Assembly (NCBI RefSeq): GCF_014284365.1
Contig: NZ_JACOGG010000013.1
Location: 86,488-150,487, forward strand
Reading direction: 5' to 3'
DNA length: 64,000 nucleotides
Source of the DNA: Cognatundibacterium rugosum
Lineage (GTDB): Bacteria; Pseudomonadota; Gammaproteobacteria; Burkholderiales; Burkholderiaceae_D
Shown: piece by piece, positions 1 to 8,835 of the stretch
Layout of the letters: every line of letters begins with the position of its first letter
Position numbering within the stretch: position 1 is the first letter of the stretch
Position numbers and translations under genes: made by a program
The notes under the pieces: model-generated
The model's input: the letters and a program-made list of their open reading frames with translations, nothing else
Databases searched by the model: none
Told to the model about the DNA's origin: nothing

Positions 1-46
1 CCTGAGGTCCTTGCTGATGAGTGATTGATCTCTGAAGCAGTAAGCT

Positions 47-103
47 GCGGGTGTTGAGTCCGGTTCTGATTCTGAGCCGGTCTCACCACCCGCAAATTTT
101 TTT
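47..103 (+). terminator. Intrinsic terminator of an upstream plus-strand gene
   Basis: A 17-nt arm at 47-63 pairs with 77-93 with only two mismatches. The loop is 64-76 and the 3' side is followed by AAATTTTTTT. It points rightwards, so it ends a gene lying mostly outside the window. A reading frame in 1-24 ending PEVLADE-stop could be that gene's tail, but seven codons cannot prove it. The terminator separates that gene from the promoter of the mmsA operon. Confidence 0.8.
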
Positions 104-133
104 CATCGATATTTTTTCTTGTTTCTCATAAGT

Positions 134-166
134 GACGTTTACGTAAACGTCAATCGGTGCTATTGT
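134..166 (+). promoter_or_regulatory. Promoter of the mmsA operon with an 18-bp palindromic operator
   Basis: Positions 134-151 form the perfect palindrome GACGTTTACGTAAACGTC. A -35-like TTTACG (138-143) lies inside it, and a -10-like TATTGT (161-166) follows after 17 bp. The predicted transcription start is near 173, exactly where the first helix of the riboswitch begins. MerR-type regulators of branched-chain amino acid and acyl-CoA catabolism (LiuR group) are known to bind similar ACGT-rich palindromes. Assignment to such a regulator is inference, and no regulator gene is in the window. Confidence 0.65.
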
Positions 167-172
167 TTTCTG

Positions 173-354
173 CATCAGGTGCTGCGTGTTCGTTCTGGAT
201 GCGACAGTTAAACGGGAAAGTGGTGCGTCTCTTGCAGACTAAGCCGCTGCTGCCCCCGCAACGGTAAGTAAGTGTGGTTGTTACTCTGTGCCACTGGTCG
301 ACAGACTGGGAAGGCGTGACAGCAAGTCTTACGAGCCCGGATACCGGCCTGATG
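173..354 (+). ncRNA. Cobalamin (B12) riboswitch aptamer
   Basis: The conserved parts appear in the right order. P1 is closed by CATCAGG (173-179) with CCTGATG (348-354). GGGAAAGTGGTG lies near 214-225, GCTGCCCCCGCAACGGTAA at 246-266, GCCACTGG at 290-297 and CTGGGAAGG near 305-313. The B12 box AGCCCGGATACCGGCCT is at 334-350. Known members bind adenosyl- or hydroxocobalamin and usually switch the downstream gene off when B12 is plentiful. No transport or B12 synthesis gene follows. The first gene is mmsA, 263 nt further on. Confidence 0.93.
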
Positions 355-451
355 ATCTGTAGCGAATCGCGGGTTGGCGATCAGGCTGCAACGGCATCAT
401 TGCGATGCGGTTGGCGTCTGCGTCTCACGCTGTTCTCTGAGGTCGCGGTCT

Positions 452-569
452 GGCACGGAGGGTGCTGGCCGTGGCGCACAATTTTTTCCCTTGCTGCGCT
501 TTCAGTCAGGTCACCGAAGCTGTGTCGCTTCGTGTCAGCACACGTGTGCACACGCGTCGGTGACTTTTT
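452..569 (+). terminator. Terminator-like expression platform between riboswitch and mmsA
   Basis: GTCACCGA (510-517) pairs with TCGGTGAC (557-564), followed directly by TTTTT (565-569). The enclosed region holds a further self-complementary stretch, GCACACGTGTGC (538-549). Upstream, a GC-rich segment (452-480) runs into a second T-run (481-487), with CACGG and CCGTG able to pair. Transcription attenuation of the mmsA operon by the aptamer is therefore physically plausible. I could not fold the alternative antiterminator by hand, so the exact switch is inferred. Confidence 0.6.
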
Positions 570-617
570 ATCGCTAATTTCTGTGCCTGGCACAGTGACG
601 ATGTAAAGGAAACTGAG

Positions 618-2174
618 ATGACCCATCCTGCCGTATCCCCTGCAAGTTCCGTATCTTCTGCTGCGCATTCCGGTAACACCGTGCCGGCTATTCCACTGCT
701 GATTAATGGCGAATTCGTGCAATCCCGCAGTACCGTGTGGCGCGATATCATCAACCCCGCCACGCAGGAAGTGCTGGCACGCGTACCGTTTGCGACACCT
801 GAAGAAACTGATGCAGCGATCAATGCTGCACATAAAGCCTTTCAACACTGGCGCAAAACGCCTATCGGTGCGCGAGCACGTATCTTCCTGCGCTATCAGC
901 AACTGATACGCGACAATATGAAGCAACTGGCGGCGATGCTGACCGCGGAACAGGGCAAAACCCTGGCCGATGCGGAAGGCGATATTTTCCGTGGGCTGGA
1001 AGTGGTGGAGCATGCAGCCAATATCGGCAATCTGCAAATGGGCGAGCTGGCCAATAATGTCGCTAATGGGGTTGATACCTATACTTTGCTGCAGCCTATC
1101 GGTGTGTGTGCCGGTATTACGCCGTTTAATTTTCCGGCCATGATACCGCTCTGGATGTTCCCTATGGCTATCGCCTGCGGCAATACCTTCGTGCTGAAAC
1201 CGTCTGAACAAGATCCTATGGTGACCATGCGTCTGGTCGAGCTGGCGCTGGAGGCCGGTGTGCCAGCCGGTGTGCTGAATGTGGTGCATGGCGGCGAACA
1301 GGTGGTGAATGCCTTGTGTGATCACGCGCATATCCGTGCACTGTCCTTTGTCGGCTCGGGTCGCGTGGGTCAGCATGTGTATCAGCGCGCCAGCCTGAAT
1401 GGCAAGCGCGTGCAATGCATGATGGCGGCAAAAAATCATGCGGTGGTGATGCCGGATGCAAACCGTACCCAGACCATCAACAGCCTGGTGGGGGCGGCGT
1501 TTGGTGCGGCTGGTCAGCGTTGTATGGCGGTTTCGGTAGCGGTGCTGGTTGGTGCCGCACGCGAATGGTTGCCAGATCTGATCGACGTGGCGCGTACCCT
1601 CAAAGTCAGCGCCGGTACGGAGGCCGGTACCGATATTGGGCCCGTCATTTCACGCACTGCAGCGGACCGCGTGGCGACCCTGATAGAGCGTGGTGTGCAG
1701 CAGGGTGCCAGGCTGGAACTGGATGGCCGCAACCCGCAAGTACCCGGCTACGAAAAGGGCAATTTCTTTGGCCCTACGCTGTTTTCCGGGGTGCGTCCCG
1801 GCATGGATATCTATGAGCAGGAAATCTTCGGACCGGTCTTATGCGTGATGGAAGCTGAGAATCTGGCGCAGGCTATTGCGCTGATTAATGCCAGCCCGTA
1901 TGGCAATGGCACTGCGATTTTCACCCAGTCCGGTGCGGCGGCACGTCAGTTCCAGGAAGAGATCGATGTCGGTCAGGTTGGTATTAATGTGCCTATCCCG
2001 GTGCCAGTACCCTTGTTTTCATTTACCGGTTCGCGCGGCTCCAAGCTCGGTGATCTGGGGCCTTATGGCAAGCAGGTCATCAGCTTTTATACCCAGACTA
2101 AAACCGTGACCCAACGCTGGTTTGATGATAGCCAGGCTGGCGCTGGTGTGAATACCACGATCGCGTTGAAGTGA
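618..2174 (+). CDS. mmsA: Methylmalonate-semialdehyde dehydrogenase (CoA-acylating)
   Basis: 518 residues, ALDH6 family. It converts (methyl)malonate semialdehyde plus CoA and NAD to propionyl-CoA or acetyl-CoA with loss of CO2. The family segment [19 protein letters not shown], the catalytic cysteine in GQRCMA (Cys302) and IFGPVL near the C-terminus are present. The start has an AAAGGAAA ribosome-binding site. The N-terminus carries about 20 extra residues rich in Ser, Pro and Ala compared with many homologues. It is the first gene of a five-gene unit behind a cobalamin riboswitch. Family members act both in valine and inositol breakdown and, on malonate semialdehyde, in 3-hydroxypropionate oxidation. 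The sequence cannot tell which substrate dominates. Confidence 0.95.
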   Translation: MTHPAVSPASSVSSAAHSGNTVPAIPLLINGEFVQSRSTVWRDIINPATQEVLARVPFATPEETDAAINAAHKAFQHWRKTPIGARARIFLRYQQLIRDNMKQLAAMLTAEQGKTLADAEGDIFRGLEVVEHAANIGNLQMGELANNVANGVDTYTLLQPIGVCAGITPFNFPAMIPLWMFPMAIACGNTFVLKPSEQDPMVTMRLVELALEAGVPAGVLNVVHGGEQVVNALCDHAHIRALSFVGSGRVGQHVYQRASLNGKRVQCMMAAKNHAVVMPDANRTQTINSLVGAAFGAAGQRCMAVSVAVLVGAAREWLPDLIDVARTLKVSAGTEAGTDIGPVISRTAADRVATLIERGVQQGARLELDGRNPQVPGYEKGNFFGPTLFSGVRPGMDIYEQEIFGPVLCVMEAENLAQAIALINASPYGNGTAIFTQSGAAARQFQEEIDVGQVGINVPIPVPVPLFSFTGSRGSKLGDLGPYGKQVISFYTQTKTVTQRWFDDSQAGAGVNTTIALK

Positions 2175-2187
2175 ATGGGTGAGTGCG

Positions 2188-3348
2188 ATGAATTTCGATC
2201 TCAACCAGGAACAGCGCGCGTTTCAGGATGCGGCGCGCAGTTTCGCTGAACAAGAGTTACAACCGCTGGCGGCGCAATGGGATGCGGACGGCTTTTTCCC
2301 GCGTGCCGTGATAGAAAAAGCCGGTGACATGGGCTTTTGCGGCCTGTATTCCCCTGAAAGCGCAGGCGGATTGGGCTTGTCACGACTCGACGCCAGCATC
2401 ATTTTTGAAGAGCTGGCAGCGGCCGATCCCTCCACCACCGCGTATCTGAGCATACACAATATGGCGACCTGGATGCTGTGCAGCTGGGGTAGTGCAGCCG
2501 TGCGCGAACGCTGGGCCAGCGCGCTGACTTCGGGCCGGCAACTGGCTTCGTATTGCCTGACCGAGCCGGGTGCGGGTTCCGATGCGGCAGCCCTGCGCAC
2601 CAAGGCCAGCGCGGTTGACGGCGGTTATCGTATCAACGGTGCCAAGGCATTTATCTCAGGCGCCGGTGCGTCCGATGTGCTGATCGTGATGGCACGTACC
2701 GGCGCGGCGGGTGCGGCCGGTATCTCGGCGTTTGTGGTGCCGGCAGGCAATGCCGGTATCAGCTATGGCCGGCTGGAAGAAAAATTAGGCTGGCATAGTC
2801 AGCCTACGCGTGCGGTGTTTTTTGAAGATGTGTGGGTGCCGCAGGATCATTTGCTGGGTGAGGTTGGCCAAGGTTTTCGGCTTGCCATGCGCGGACTGGA
2901 TGGTGGTCGCATCAATATCGCTGCCTGTTCTATCGGTGCTGCACAAGGCGCGTTAAATGCAGCGCAAACCTATGTGCGTGAGCGGCGTCAGTTCGGCCAT
3001 CTGCTGGCGGATTTTCAGTCTGTGCAATTCAAACTGGCAGACATGCTGACCGATCTGATTGCGGCACGTCAGTTAGTCCGTATGGCGGCCGTCAAGCTGG
3101 ATGAGCAGGCGGTGCATGCGACAGCCTATTGCGCCATGGCCAAGCGCTTTGCCACCGACGTCGGTTTTCAAGTCTGCGATGAAGCGATGCAGATTTGCGG
3201 TGGCAATGGCTATATCCGCGAATACCCGCTGGAACGCCTGATGCGCGATGCACGCGCCCACAAAATCGTGGAAGGCACCAATGAAATCATGCGCTCGATT
3301 ATTGCGCGTCAATTCCTCAACACCCTGAGTACCGGAGAACTGCGATGA
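2188..3348 (+). CDS. Acyl-CoA dehydrogenase, isobutyryl-CoA dehydrogenase type
   Basis: 386 residues from ATG 2188. A GTG at 2179 would add three residues, but MNFDLNQEQRAF matches the usual family start. FAD-dependent alpha,beta-dehydrogenation of short acyl-CoA is shown by YCLTEPGAGSDAA, RRQFGHLLADFQS, QICGGNGYIREYP and IVEGTNEIMR, with the catalytic base expected at Glu362. Resemblance to ACAD8-like enzymes and the mmsA-ech-hibch-mmsB context suggest isobutyryl-CoA (valine) as substrate. Propionyl-CoA to acryloyl-CoA is a realistic second reaction. It follows mmsA by 13 nt and overlaps the next gene by ATGA. Confidence 0.92.
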   Translation: MNFDLNQEQRAFQDAARSFAEQELQPLAAQWDADGFFPRAVIEKAGDMGFCGLYSPESAGGLGLSRLDASIIFEELAAADPSTTAYLSIHNMATWMLCSWGSAAVRERWASALTSGRQLASYCLTEPGAGSDAAALRTKASAVDGGYRINGAKAFISGAGASDVLIVMARTGAAGAAGISAFVVPAGNAGISYGRLEEKLGWHSQPTRAVFFEDVWVPQDHLLGEVGQGFRLAMRGLDGGRINIAACSIGAAQGALNAAQTYVRERRQFGHLLADFQSVQFKLADMLTDLIAARQLVRMAAVKLDEQAVHATAYCAMAKRFATDVGFQVCDEAMQICGGNGYIREYPLERLMRDARAHKIVEGTNEIMRSIIARQFLNTLSTGELR

Positions 3349-4127
3349 ATCACTACCATAATCTGCAAGTACAACTTGAACAGCATACTGCGCTGATCAG
3401 CTTACACAATCCACCCGCAAACACCTTCACGCGTGAAGGCCTGATGGCATTGACCCAGCTGGTGCATGACCTGAATGCGCGACCTGAAATCACCAGCCTG
3501 ATTTTGTCTGGTAGCGGGCAAAAGTTTTTTTCTGCGGGTGCAGATTTGCAGGCATTTGCATCTGGCGATAAAGCGCTGGCACGCGAAATGGCGCGCCGCT
3601 TTGGTGAGGCCTTCGAGGCATTGGCGGCGTTCCGCGGCGTGTCGGTTGCGGCAATCAATGGCTATGCCATGGGCGGCGGGCTGGAGTGTGCGCTGGCCTG
3701 TGATATCCGTATCGCAGAAACCCAGGCCGTGCTGGCCCTGCCGGAAGCTACGGTCGGTTTGCTGCCTTGTGCTGGTGGTACCCAGCATCTGAGCTGGCTG
3801 GTTGGTGAAGCCTGGGCCAAACGCCTGATCTTGTTGGGCGAACGCATCGATGCCGCTACCGCCTTGCGTATCGGTCTGGTGCAGGAAGTGGTGGGCAGCA
3901 GCATGGCCCTTGAACGGGCGCAGCAACTGGCGGCCCTGGCTGCTAAACAAAGCCCGCGCAGTCTGCGCACTTGCAAGCAATTGATACAGGGTGCACGCAG
4001 CCAGCCGGTACAGCACATGCTGGTGCAGGAGCGTGAAGCCTTTGTGGATTTGTTTGACGGGCCCGATCAGACCGAAGGTGTGCAGGCATTTTTAGAAAAA
4101 CGTCAGCCTAACTGGAGTTATCAATGA
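3345..4127 (+). CDS. Enoyl-CoA hydratase
   Basis: 260 residues, crotonase fold. The oxyanion-hole segments SAGADLQAF and GYAMGGGLE are present. Both hydratase glutamates are in place: Glu114 in GGGLECALACD and Glu134 in LPEATVG. True hydratase activity is therefore expected, rather than isomerase only. In this operon it would hydrate methacrylyl-CoA to 3-hydroxyisobutyryl-CoA, or acryloyl-CoA to 3-hydroxypropionyl-CoA. The start codon overlaps the acyl-CoA dehydrogenase stop, and its stop overlaps the next start, so the three genes are translationally coupled. Confidence 0.92.
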   Translation: MNHYHNLQVQLEQHTALISLHNPPANTFTREGLMALTQLVHDLNARPEITSLILSGSGQKFFSAGADLQAFASGDKALAREMARRFGEAFEALAAFRGVSVAAINGYAMGGGLECALACDIRIAETQAVLALPEATVGLLPCAGGTQHLSWLVGEAWAKRLILLGERIDAATALRIGLVQEVVGSSMALERAQQLAALAAKQSPRSLRTCKQLIQGARSQPVQHMLVQEREAFVDLFDGPDQTEGVQAFLEKRQPNWSYQ

Positions 4128-5365
4128 TGGAGGCTAAGGTGATGAATGATAAGGCTATGGATGTCGTCTTATTTGAAGAGCGCGTGTGTGCCGATGGCAA
4201 GCGGCTGGCAATCGCAACCCTGAACGTGCCTGCGACCTTAAACGCCTTATCGCTGCCTATGGTGCAGCTGCTGACTGCGCGCCTGAAGCAATGGGCCAGC
4301 GACCCGCAGATTGCGCTGGTGCTGTTGCAAGCGAGTGGTGATAAAGCCTTTTGTGCTGGCGGCGATTTACAACAGCTGTATCAGTCTATGCGCACGCATC
4401 ATGCCTCGGCTGCAGCGGGTGATTGCTGCGCGAATGCGTATGCGGCAGAATTTTTTGCGAGTGAATACCAGCTCGATTATCTGATACACCGTTATCCCAA
4501 ACCTGTGCTGTGCTGGGCGCATGGCGTGGTGATGGGCGGCGGTGTGGGTTTGATGATGGGCGCCAGCCATAAAGTGGTGACTGAAGCGACCCGCTTTGCG
4601 ATGCCAGAAGCCGCGATAGGCCTATTCCCGGATGTCGGTGGCTCCTGGATGCTGTCACGCCTGCCCGGCAAAATTGGCTTGTTTCTGGCACTGACCGGCG
4701 CCCAGCTACGCAGCGCCGACTGTCTGTATGCGGGCATCGCTGATTACGCAATTCCACATGCGAGCCGTGAGCAACTGATCGCCGCTATCCTGCGCCAGGG
4801 TTGGAGCATTTCACCATTTGAAGCGGCTCAGCAATTGAGCCAGCTGCTGCATAGTGTCGCCATGCCGGAAGCCGTATTAGCCGGGCCTTTGCAGGAAGCG
4901 GCTACATTGATCGATCGTTTGTGCGAGGGCGAGAATTGGCAGCACATCGTGCAGAAACTGCGTGATCATGCATACACTGACCCTTGGTTGCAGAAAGCCG
5001 CAGCCAGCCTGCACAAGGCCGCACCTTTATCGCTGGCACTGGCCTGGGAAGCGCAACGGCGTGCGGCCACCATGTCGCTGGAACAGGTGTTTCAGATGGA
5101 ATATGTGCTGGCTTTACGCTGTGCCGCTCACACTGATTTTGCAGAAGGGATTCGCGCTTTACTGATAGACAAAGACGGTAAGCCGCAATGGCAGCCTGCC
5201 GATCTGCAGCAACTGACGGCAGCCCACATGGAGACGTTAGTGGCGGCCATGTTTGCCGCGCCAGACTGGCCTCAGCATCCGTTACACGACTTAGCCCAGC
5301 CCGAAGTGTCAGTGCAGCAGAATGAGCACAATGAGCACATTAACCTGGAGGAGCAAGCAGCATGA
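4124..5365 (+). CDS. 3-Hydroxyisobutyryl-CoA hydrolase (HIBCH type)
   Basis: 413 residues, longer than simple crotonases as expected for HIBCH. The diagnostic stretch MPEAAIGLFPDVGG is complete, with Glu162 and Asp170 as the expected active-site acids, preceded by FCAGGDLQQLY and GGGVGLMMGASH. The C-terminal half has EGIRALLIDKDGKPQW, typical of hydrolases. It releases CoA from 3-hydroxyisobutyryl-CoA; family members also accept 3-hydroxypropionyl-CoA. Several in-frame ATGs (4124, 4127, 4142) make the exact start uncertain. The tail NEHNEH comes from a short repeated DNA unit just before the strong ribosome-binding site of mmsB. Confidence 0.9.
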   Translation: MMEAKVMNDKAMDVVLFEERVCADGKRLAIATLNVPATLNALSLPMVQLLTARLKQWASDPQIALVLLQASGDKAFCAGGDLQQLYQSMRTHHASAAAGDCCANAYAAEFFASEYQLDYLIHRYPKPVLCWAHGVVMGGGVGLMMGASHKVVTEATRFAMPEAAIGLFPDVGGSWMLSRLPGKIGLFLALTGAQLRSADCLYAGIADYAIPHASREQLIAAILRQGWSISPFEAAQQLSQLLHSVAMPEAVLAGPLQEAATLIDRLCEGENWQHIVQKLRDHAYTDPWLQKAAASLHKAAPLSLALAWEAQRRAATMSLEQVFQMEYVLALRCAAHTDFAEGIRALLIDKDGKPQWQPADLQQLTAAHMETLVAAMFAAPDWPQHPLHDLAQPEVSVQQNEHNEHINLEEQAA

Positions 5366-6267
5366 GTCAGATTGCATTTATTGGTTTAGGTAATATGGGA
5401 GCGCCGATGGCGCTGAACTTACTCAAGGCCGGACATCGCCTCAGGGTGTATGACTTATCGGCTGCAGCTATGGATAAGCTGGCCAGCGCCGGTGCGCAGT
5501 GTGCCAGTTCCGCCGCCGATGCGGTGCTTGAAGCGGAGGTGGTGATTTCTATGCTGCCAGCGAGCCGCCATGTCGAAGCCCTGTATTTTGGTGCCAAGAA
5601 TAGCCCCGGCATACTGGGGCTGATCGCAGACGATGCGCTGGTTTTGGATTGCAGCACAATCGCTCCGCAGACTGCGATACAGCTGGCCAGCGCGGCGGCG
5701 GAGCGTGGCCTGAGTTTGCTCGATGCGCCGGTTTCAGGCGGCACTGCCGGTGCGGCCGCAGGCACGCTGACCTTCATGGTGGGCGGCTTGCTCAATGATC
5801 TGGAACGCGCGCGTCCTATACTGTCCGCAATGGGAAAAAACATTTTTCATGCAGGCAGTTATGGCGCAGGTCAGACTGCAAAAATCTGCAATAACATGTT
5901 ATTGGGCATACTGATGGCGGGTACCGCAGAGGCGCTGGCGCTGGGTGTGGCGAACGGGCTGGATGCGCATGTGCTGTCGGATATCATGCGTCAGAGTTCA
6001 GGCCGTAACTGGGCACTGGAATTGTATAACCCTTGTCCCGGTGTGATGGATAATGTGCCCGCGTCACGCGGCTACAGCGGCGGTTTTGGGGTGGATCTGA
6101 TGTTGAAGGATCTGGGCCTGGCTGCGGAATCAGCACGCACGGTACAGGCTGCGGTGCCGCTGGGTGAGCTGGCGCGGAATCTGTATGCTTTACACAGTCA
6201 GCAAGGCGCGGGTGCTTTAGATTTTTCCAGCATTTACAGCTTGTTGGGGCGTAAGGCCGAAGACTGA
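5362..6267 (+). CDS. mmsB: 3-Hydroxyisobutyrate dehydrogenase
   Basis: 301 residues, beta-hydroxyacid dehydrogenase family. It has the N-terminal Rossmann motif GLGNMGAPMA, the substrate-binding segment DAPVSGGTAGAAAGTL, and catalytic Lys174 in GQTAKICNN. It oxidises 3-hydroxyisobutyrate to methylmalonate semialdehyde with NAD(P). Enzymes of this family commonly also oxidise 3-hydroxypropionate to malonate semialdehyde. A strong GGAGGAG site precedes the ATG, which overlaps the previous stop. It is the last gene of the riboswitch-led operon and supplies the substrate of the first gene's product. Confidence 0.93.
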   Translation: MSQIAFIGLGNMGAPMALNLLKAGHRLRVYDLSAAAMDKLASAGAQCASSAADAVLEAEVVISMLPASRHVEALYFGAKNSPGILGLIADDALVLDCSTIAPQTAIQLASAAAERGLSLLDAPVSGGTAGAAAGTLTFMVGGLLNDLERARPILSAMGKNIFHAGSYGAGQTAKICNNMLLGILMAGTAEALALGVANGLDAHVLSDIMRQSSGRNWALELYNPCPGVMDNVPASRGYSGGFGVDLMLKDLGLAAESARTVQAAVPLGELARNLYALHSQQGAGALDFSSIYSLLGRKAED

Positions 6268-6294
6268 CGCCGATCGTCAGTTTCAACGTGTTAT

Positions 6295-6334
6295 GCGCAC
6301 CTGAGTCCGCAATGTTGCGGATACTCAGGTGCGC
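6295..6334. terminator. Long hairpin between convergent mmsB and metE
   Basis: GCGCACCTGAGTCCGC (6295-6310) pairs with GCGG plus ACTCAGGTGCGC (6317-6334), interrupted only by a 2-nt bulge. A T-run (6356-6360) follows about 20 nt downstream on the plus strand. The position between two convergent stops fits a shared transcription end, although the T-run is not directly adjacent. Confidence 0.55.
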
Positions 6335-6373
6335 AGATACTCAGCTTTTTAGTACAGATTATTTCAACTGCAT

Positions 6374-8692
6374 TCAGACTGGCTGCGCCACCGCATCCAC
6401 CGTTGCGCTGGCTTGCTGATCCTGTTCGGCCAGCAGCCTGAGCTGACGTGCTGCTGCCACCATATTCGCGAGTGCCAGTTCGGTTTCCTGCCATTGGCGG
6501 GTTTTCAGGCCGCAATCCGGATTCACCCATAAACGCGCATCGGGAATCACGCTGCGTGCCTTGCCCAATAAGCGAGCGATTTCTTCCGGTTTGGGTACCC
6601 GTGGTGAATGGATGTCATACACGCCGGGACCTATATCGTTAGGGTAGGAAAAGCTGGAAAATCCATCCAGTAATTCCATGTCTGAACGCGAGGTTTCTAT
6701 CGTAATCACATCGGCATCCATGGCAGCGATCCAGGGCAGGATGTCGTTGAATTCTGAATAGCACATATGGGTATGAATCTGGGTGGTATCGCGCACCCCG
6801 GCTGCACACAGTTGGAAGGCCTGTACTGCCCAGTCCAGATAATGCGCCCAGTCTTGCTGGCGCAAAGGCAGACCTTCGCGGAATGCGGGTTCATCGATTT
6901 GTATCATGCCTATGCCTGCCTGTTCCAGATCGCAGACTTCATCGCGTAATGCCAGTGCAATCTGGCGCGCCGTGACTTCGCGTGGCTGATCGTCACGCAC
7001 GAAAGACCATTGCAGCATCGTGACTGGTCCGGTCAGCATGCCTTTCATCGGCTTGTCGGTCAGGCTTTGCGCATAGGCGCTCCAGCTTACCGTCATGGCT
7101 TCGGGGCGATACACATCGCCATAAATAAACGGCGGTTTCACGCAGCGCGAACCATAACTCTGTACCCAGCCAAAATCGGTAAAGCCATAACCCCACAGCT
7201 GTTCACCGAAATACTCCACCATGTCATTGCGTTCTGGTTCGCCATGTACCAGCACATCCAGTCCCAGTTCTTCCTGCTTGCTGACTACCAGGCTGATTTC
7301 TGCGCGCATTTTTTCCAGATAATCGAGATGGCTGATTTCAGCACGCTTATACGCGGCGCGGGTCTGGCGTATGGCTGGTGTTTGCGGAAAGGAGCCAATG
7401 GTGGTGGTCGGGAACAGCGGCAACTGCCATTTTTCTTGCTGGGCGCGGATACGTTCGCTGAAGCCAGAATGACGCTGAGTATCTTTGGCAGCAATCGCTT
7501 GCAGACGCTTTTGTACCAGCGGATTGTGGATGCGCTTAGAGTTCTGGCGCGACTGTACGGCCTGATCGCTGGCCGCCAGTTGGGCCGCGACTGCTGCTTC
7601 ACCTTGATCCAGTGCCAGTCTCAGGGTTTGGATTTCTGTGATTTTCTGATTCGCGAAAGCCAGCCAGTTTTTCAGTTCGCTATCCAGCCGGGTTTCGCTG
7701 TCCAGATCGACCGGTACATGTAGTAAAGAACAACTGCTGCTGATCCAGCAACGCTCGCCTAGCGCCGCATGCACAGGCTGCAGCTTGTGCAGCGCGCGCC
7801 GCAAATCGGTACGCCAGATATTGCGGCCATCGACCACGCCCAAAGACAAAACCTGCGGTGCCGGCCAGTTCGCCAGTACATCCGTCGTCAGGTGAGCGCC
7901 ACGCACCAGATCCAGATGTACACCGGCCACAGGCAGGCTTTGCAGTAAGTCCAGATGCTGACTTACATCGCCAAAATAGCTGGCCAGTAAAATCTTAGGC
8001 GCGTGCAGGCTCAATGCCTGATAGCAGGGCAGGAATTGCGCCAGATAGGCCGCATCCAGATCCAGTGACAGCACTGGTTCGTCGATTTGCACCCAGGTCA
8101 CGCCTTGCTGTTGCAGGCGCTGCAGTATGCCTTGATAGGCGCTCAGCAATGGCGGCAATAATTCCAGTGCATGTGACAGTCCGGATTTGACTTTGCCCAG
8201 TGCCAGCAGACTCAGCGGTCCCAGCAACACTATCTTAGGCTGAAAACCCGCGGCCTGCGCCTGACTGACTTCGTCAAACAGCCAGTCAGTGCCGCCGTCA
8301 AAGCGGGTGTGCTGGCTCCATTCCGGGACCAGATAATGGTAGTTGGTATCAAACCATTTGGTCATTTCCATCGCAAACTGCTGGTTGTTGCCGCGTGCCA
8401 GTTCGGAATACTGTTGCAGATTCAGACTGGCGGGATCGAAGCCAAAACGTTCCGGGATCGCGCCCAGCAAAGCCAGGGTTTGCAATACATGATCGTAATA
8501 CGCGAAATCGCCGACCGTGACCAGATCCAGACCGGCATCCGCCTGACTTTGCCAGTGGCGCAGACGCAGGCTGGCGGCCAGTTCCTGCAATTGCTGTTCG
8601 TTGCTGTCGCCGCGCCAGAACGATTCCAGCGCAAATTTCAATTCTCTGTGGGCGCCTATGCGCGGATAACCGGGGATGTGAGCTAAGGACAT
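6374..8692 (-). CDS. metE: Cobalamin-independent methionine synthase
   Basis: 772 residues from ATG 8692, beginning [13 protein letters not shown] as in the family. A longer reading frame to 8821 exists, but GGAG sits eight bases before ATG 8692. It transfers methyl from 5-methyltetrahydropteroyl-triglutamate to homocysteine without B12. Recognisable segments include [54 protein letters not shown] and the C-terminal [11 protein letters not shown], with zinc ligands among these His and Cys residues. It is divergent from metR, which normally activates it with homocysteine. No riboswitch is seen in the 143-bp gap. It converges on the B12-riboswitch operon. Confidence 0.96.
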   Translation of the reverse strand: MSLAHIPGYPRIGAHRELKFALESFWRGDSNEQQLQELAASLRLRHWQSQADAGLDLVTVGDFAYYDHVLQTLALLGAIPERFGFDPASLNLQQYSELARGNNQQFAMEMTKWFDTNYHYLVPEWSQHTRFDGGTDWLFDEVSQAQAAGFQPKIVLLGPLSLLALGKVKSGLSHALELLPPLLSAYQGILQRLQQQGVTWVQIDEPVLSLDLDAAYLAQFLPCYQALSLHAPKILLASYFGDVSQHLDLLQSLPVAGVHLDLVRGAHLTTDVLANWPAPQVLSLGVVDGRNIWRTDLRRALHKLQPVHAALGERCWISSSCSLLHVPVDLDSETRLDSELKNWLAFANQKITEIQTLRLALDQGEAAVAAQLAASDQAVQSRQNSKRIHNPLVQKRLQAIAAKDTQRHSGFSERIRAQQEKWQLPLFPTTTIGSFPQTPAIRQTRAAYKRAEISHLDYLEKMRAEISLVVSKQEELGLDVLVHGEPERNDMVEYFGEQLWGYGFTDFGWVQSYGSRCVKPPFIYGDVYRPEAMTVSWSAYAQSLTDKPMKGMLTGPVTMLQWSFVRDDQPREVTARQIALALRDEVCDLEQAGIGMIQIDEPAFREGLPLRQQDWAHYLDWAVQAFQLCAAGVRDTTQIHTHMCYSEFNDILPWIAAMDADVITIETSRSDMELLDGFSSFSYPNDIGPGVYDIHSPRVPKPEEIARLLGKARSVIPDARLWVNPDCGLKTRQWQETELALANMVAAARQLRLLAEQDQQASATVDAVAQPV

Positions 8693-8835
8693 GATGGACT
8701 CCAGATCAAAGGGTGGTTGCAAACCTGAGGCTTGATTGCGTAAGCCTGATACGGGTTTCGGGCTTGTCATTTTGTCTTGGGGTCGAGTATTATTCAAACG
8801 ATATAAATTCCTATTCATCATGAAATTTACTCATA

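Noticed and set aside
274..606. 110-codon plus-strand frame within the riboswitch and leader
   Set aside because: It overlaps conserved aptamer elements, including the B12 box. The translated sequence shows no protein-like pattern.
381..1439. 352-codon open frame on the minus strand opposite mmsA
   Set aside because: It lies opposite a clearly conserved gene and crosses the riboswitch leader. Its His/Arg/Gln-rich composition is typical of an antisense shadow.
8693..8835. Possible second cobalamin or SAM riboswitch between metE and metR
   Set aside because: The gap is only 143 bp, and no B12 box or SAM-aptamer core is visible on either strand. Divergent metR explains metE control.
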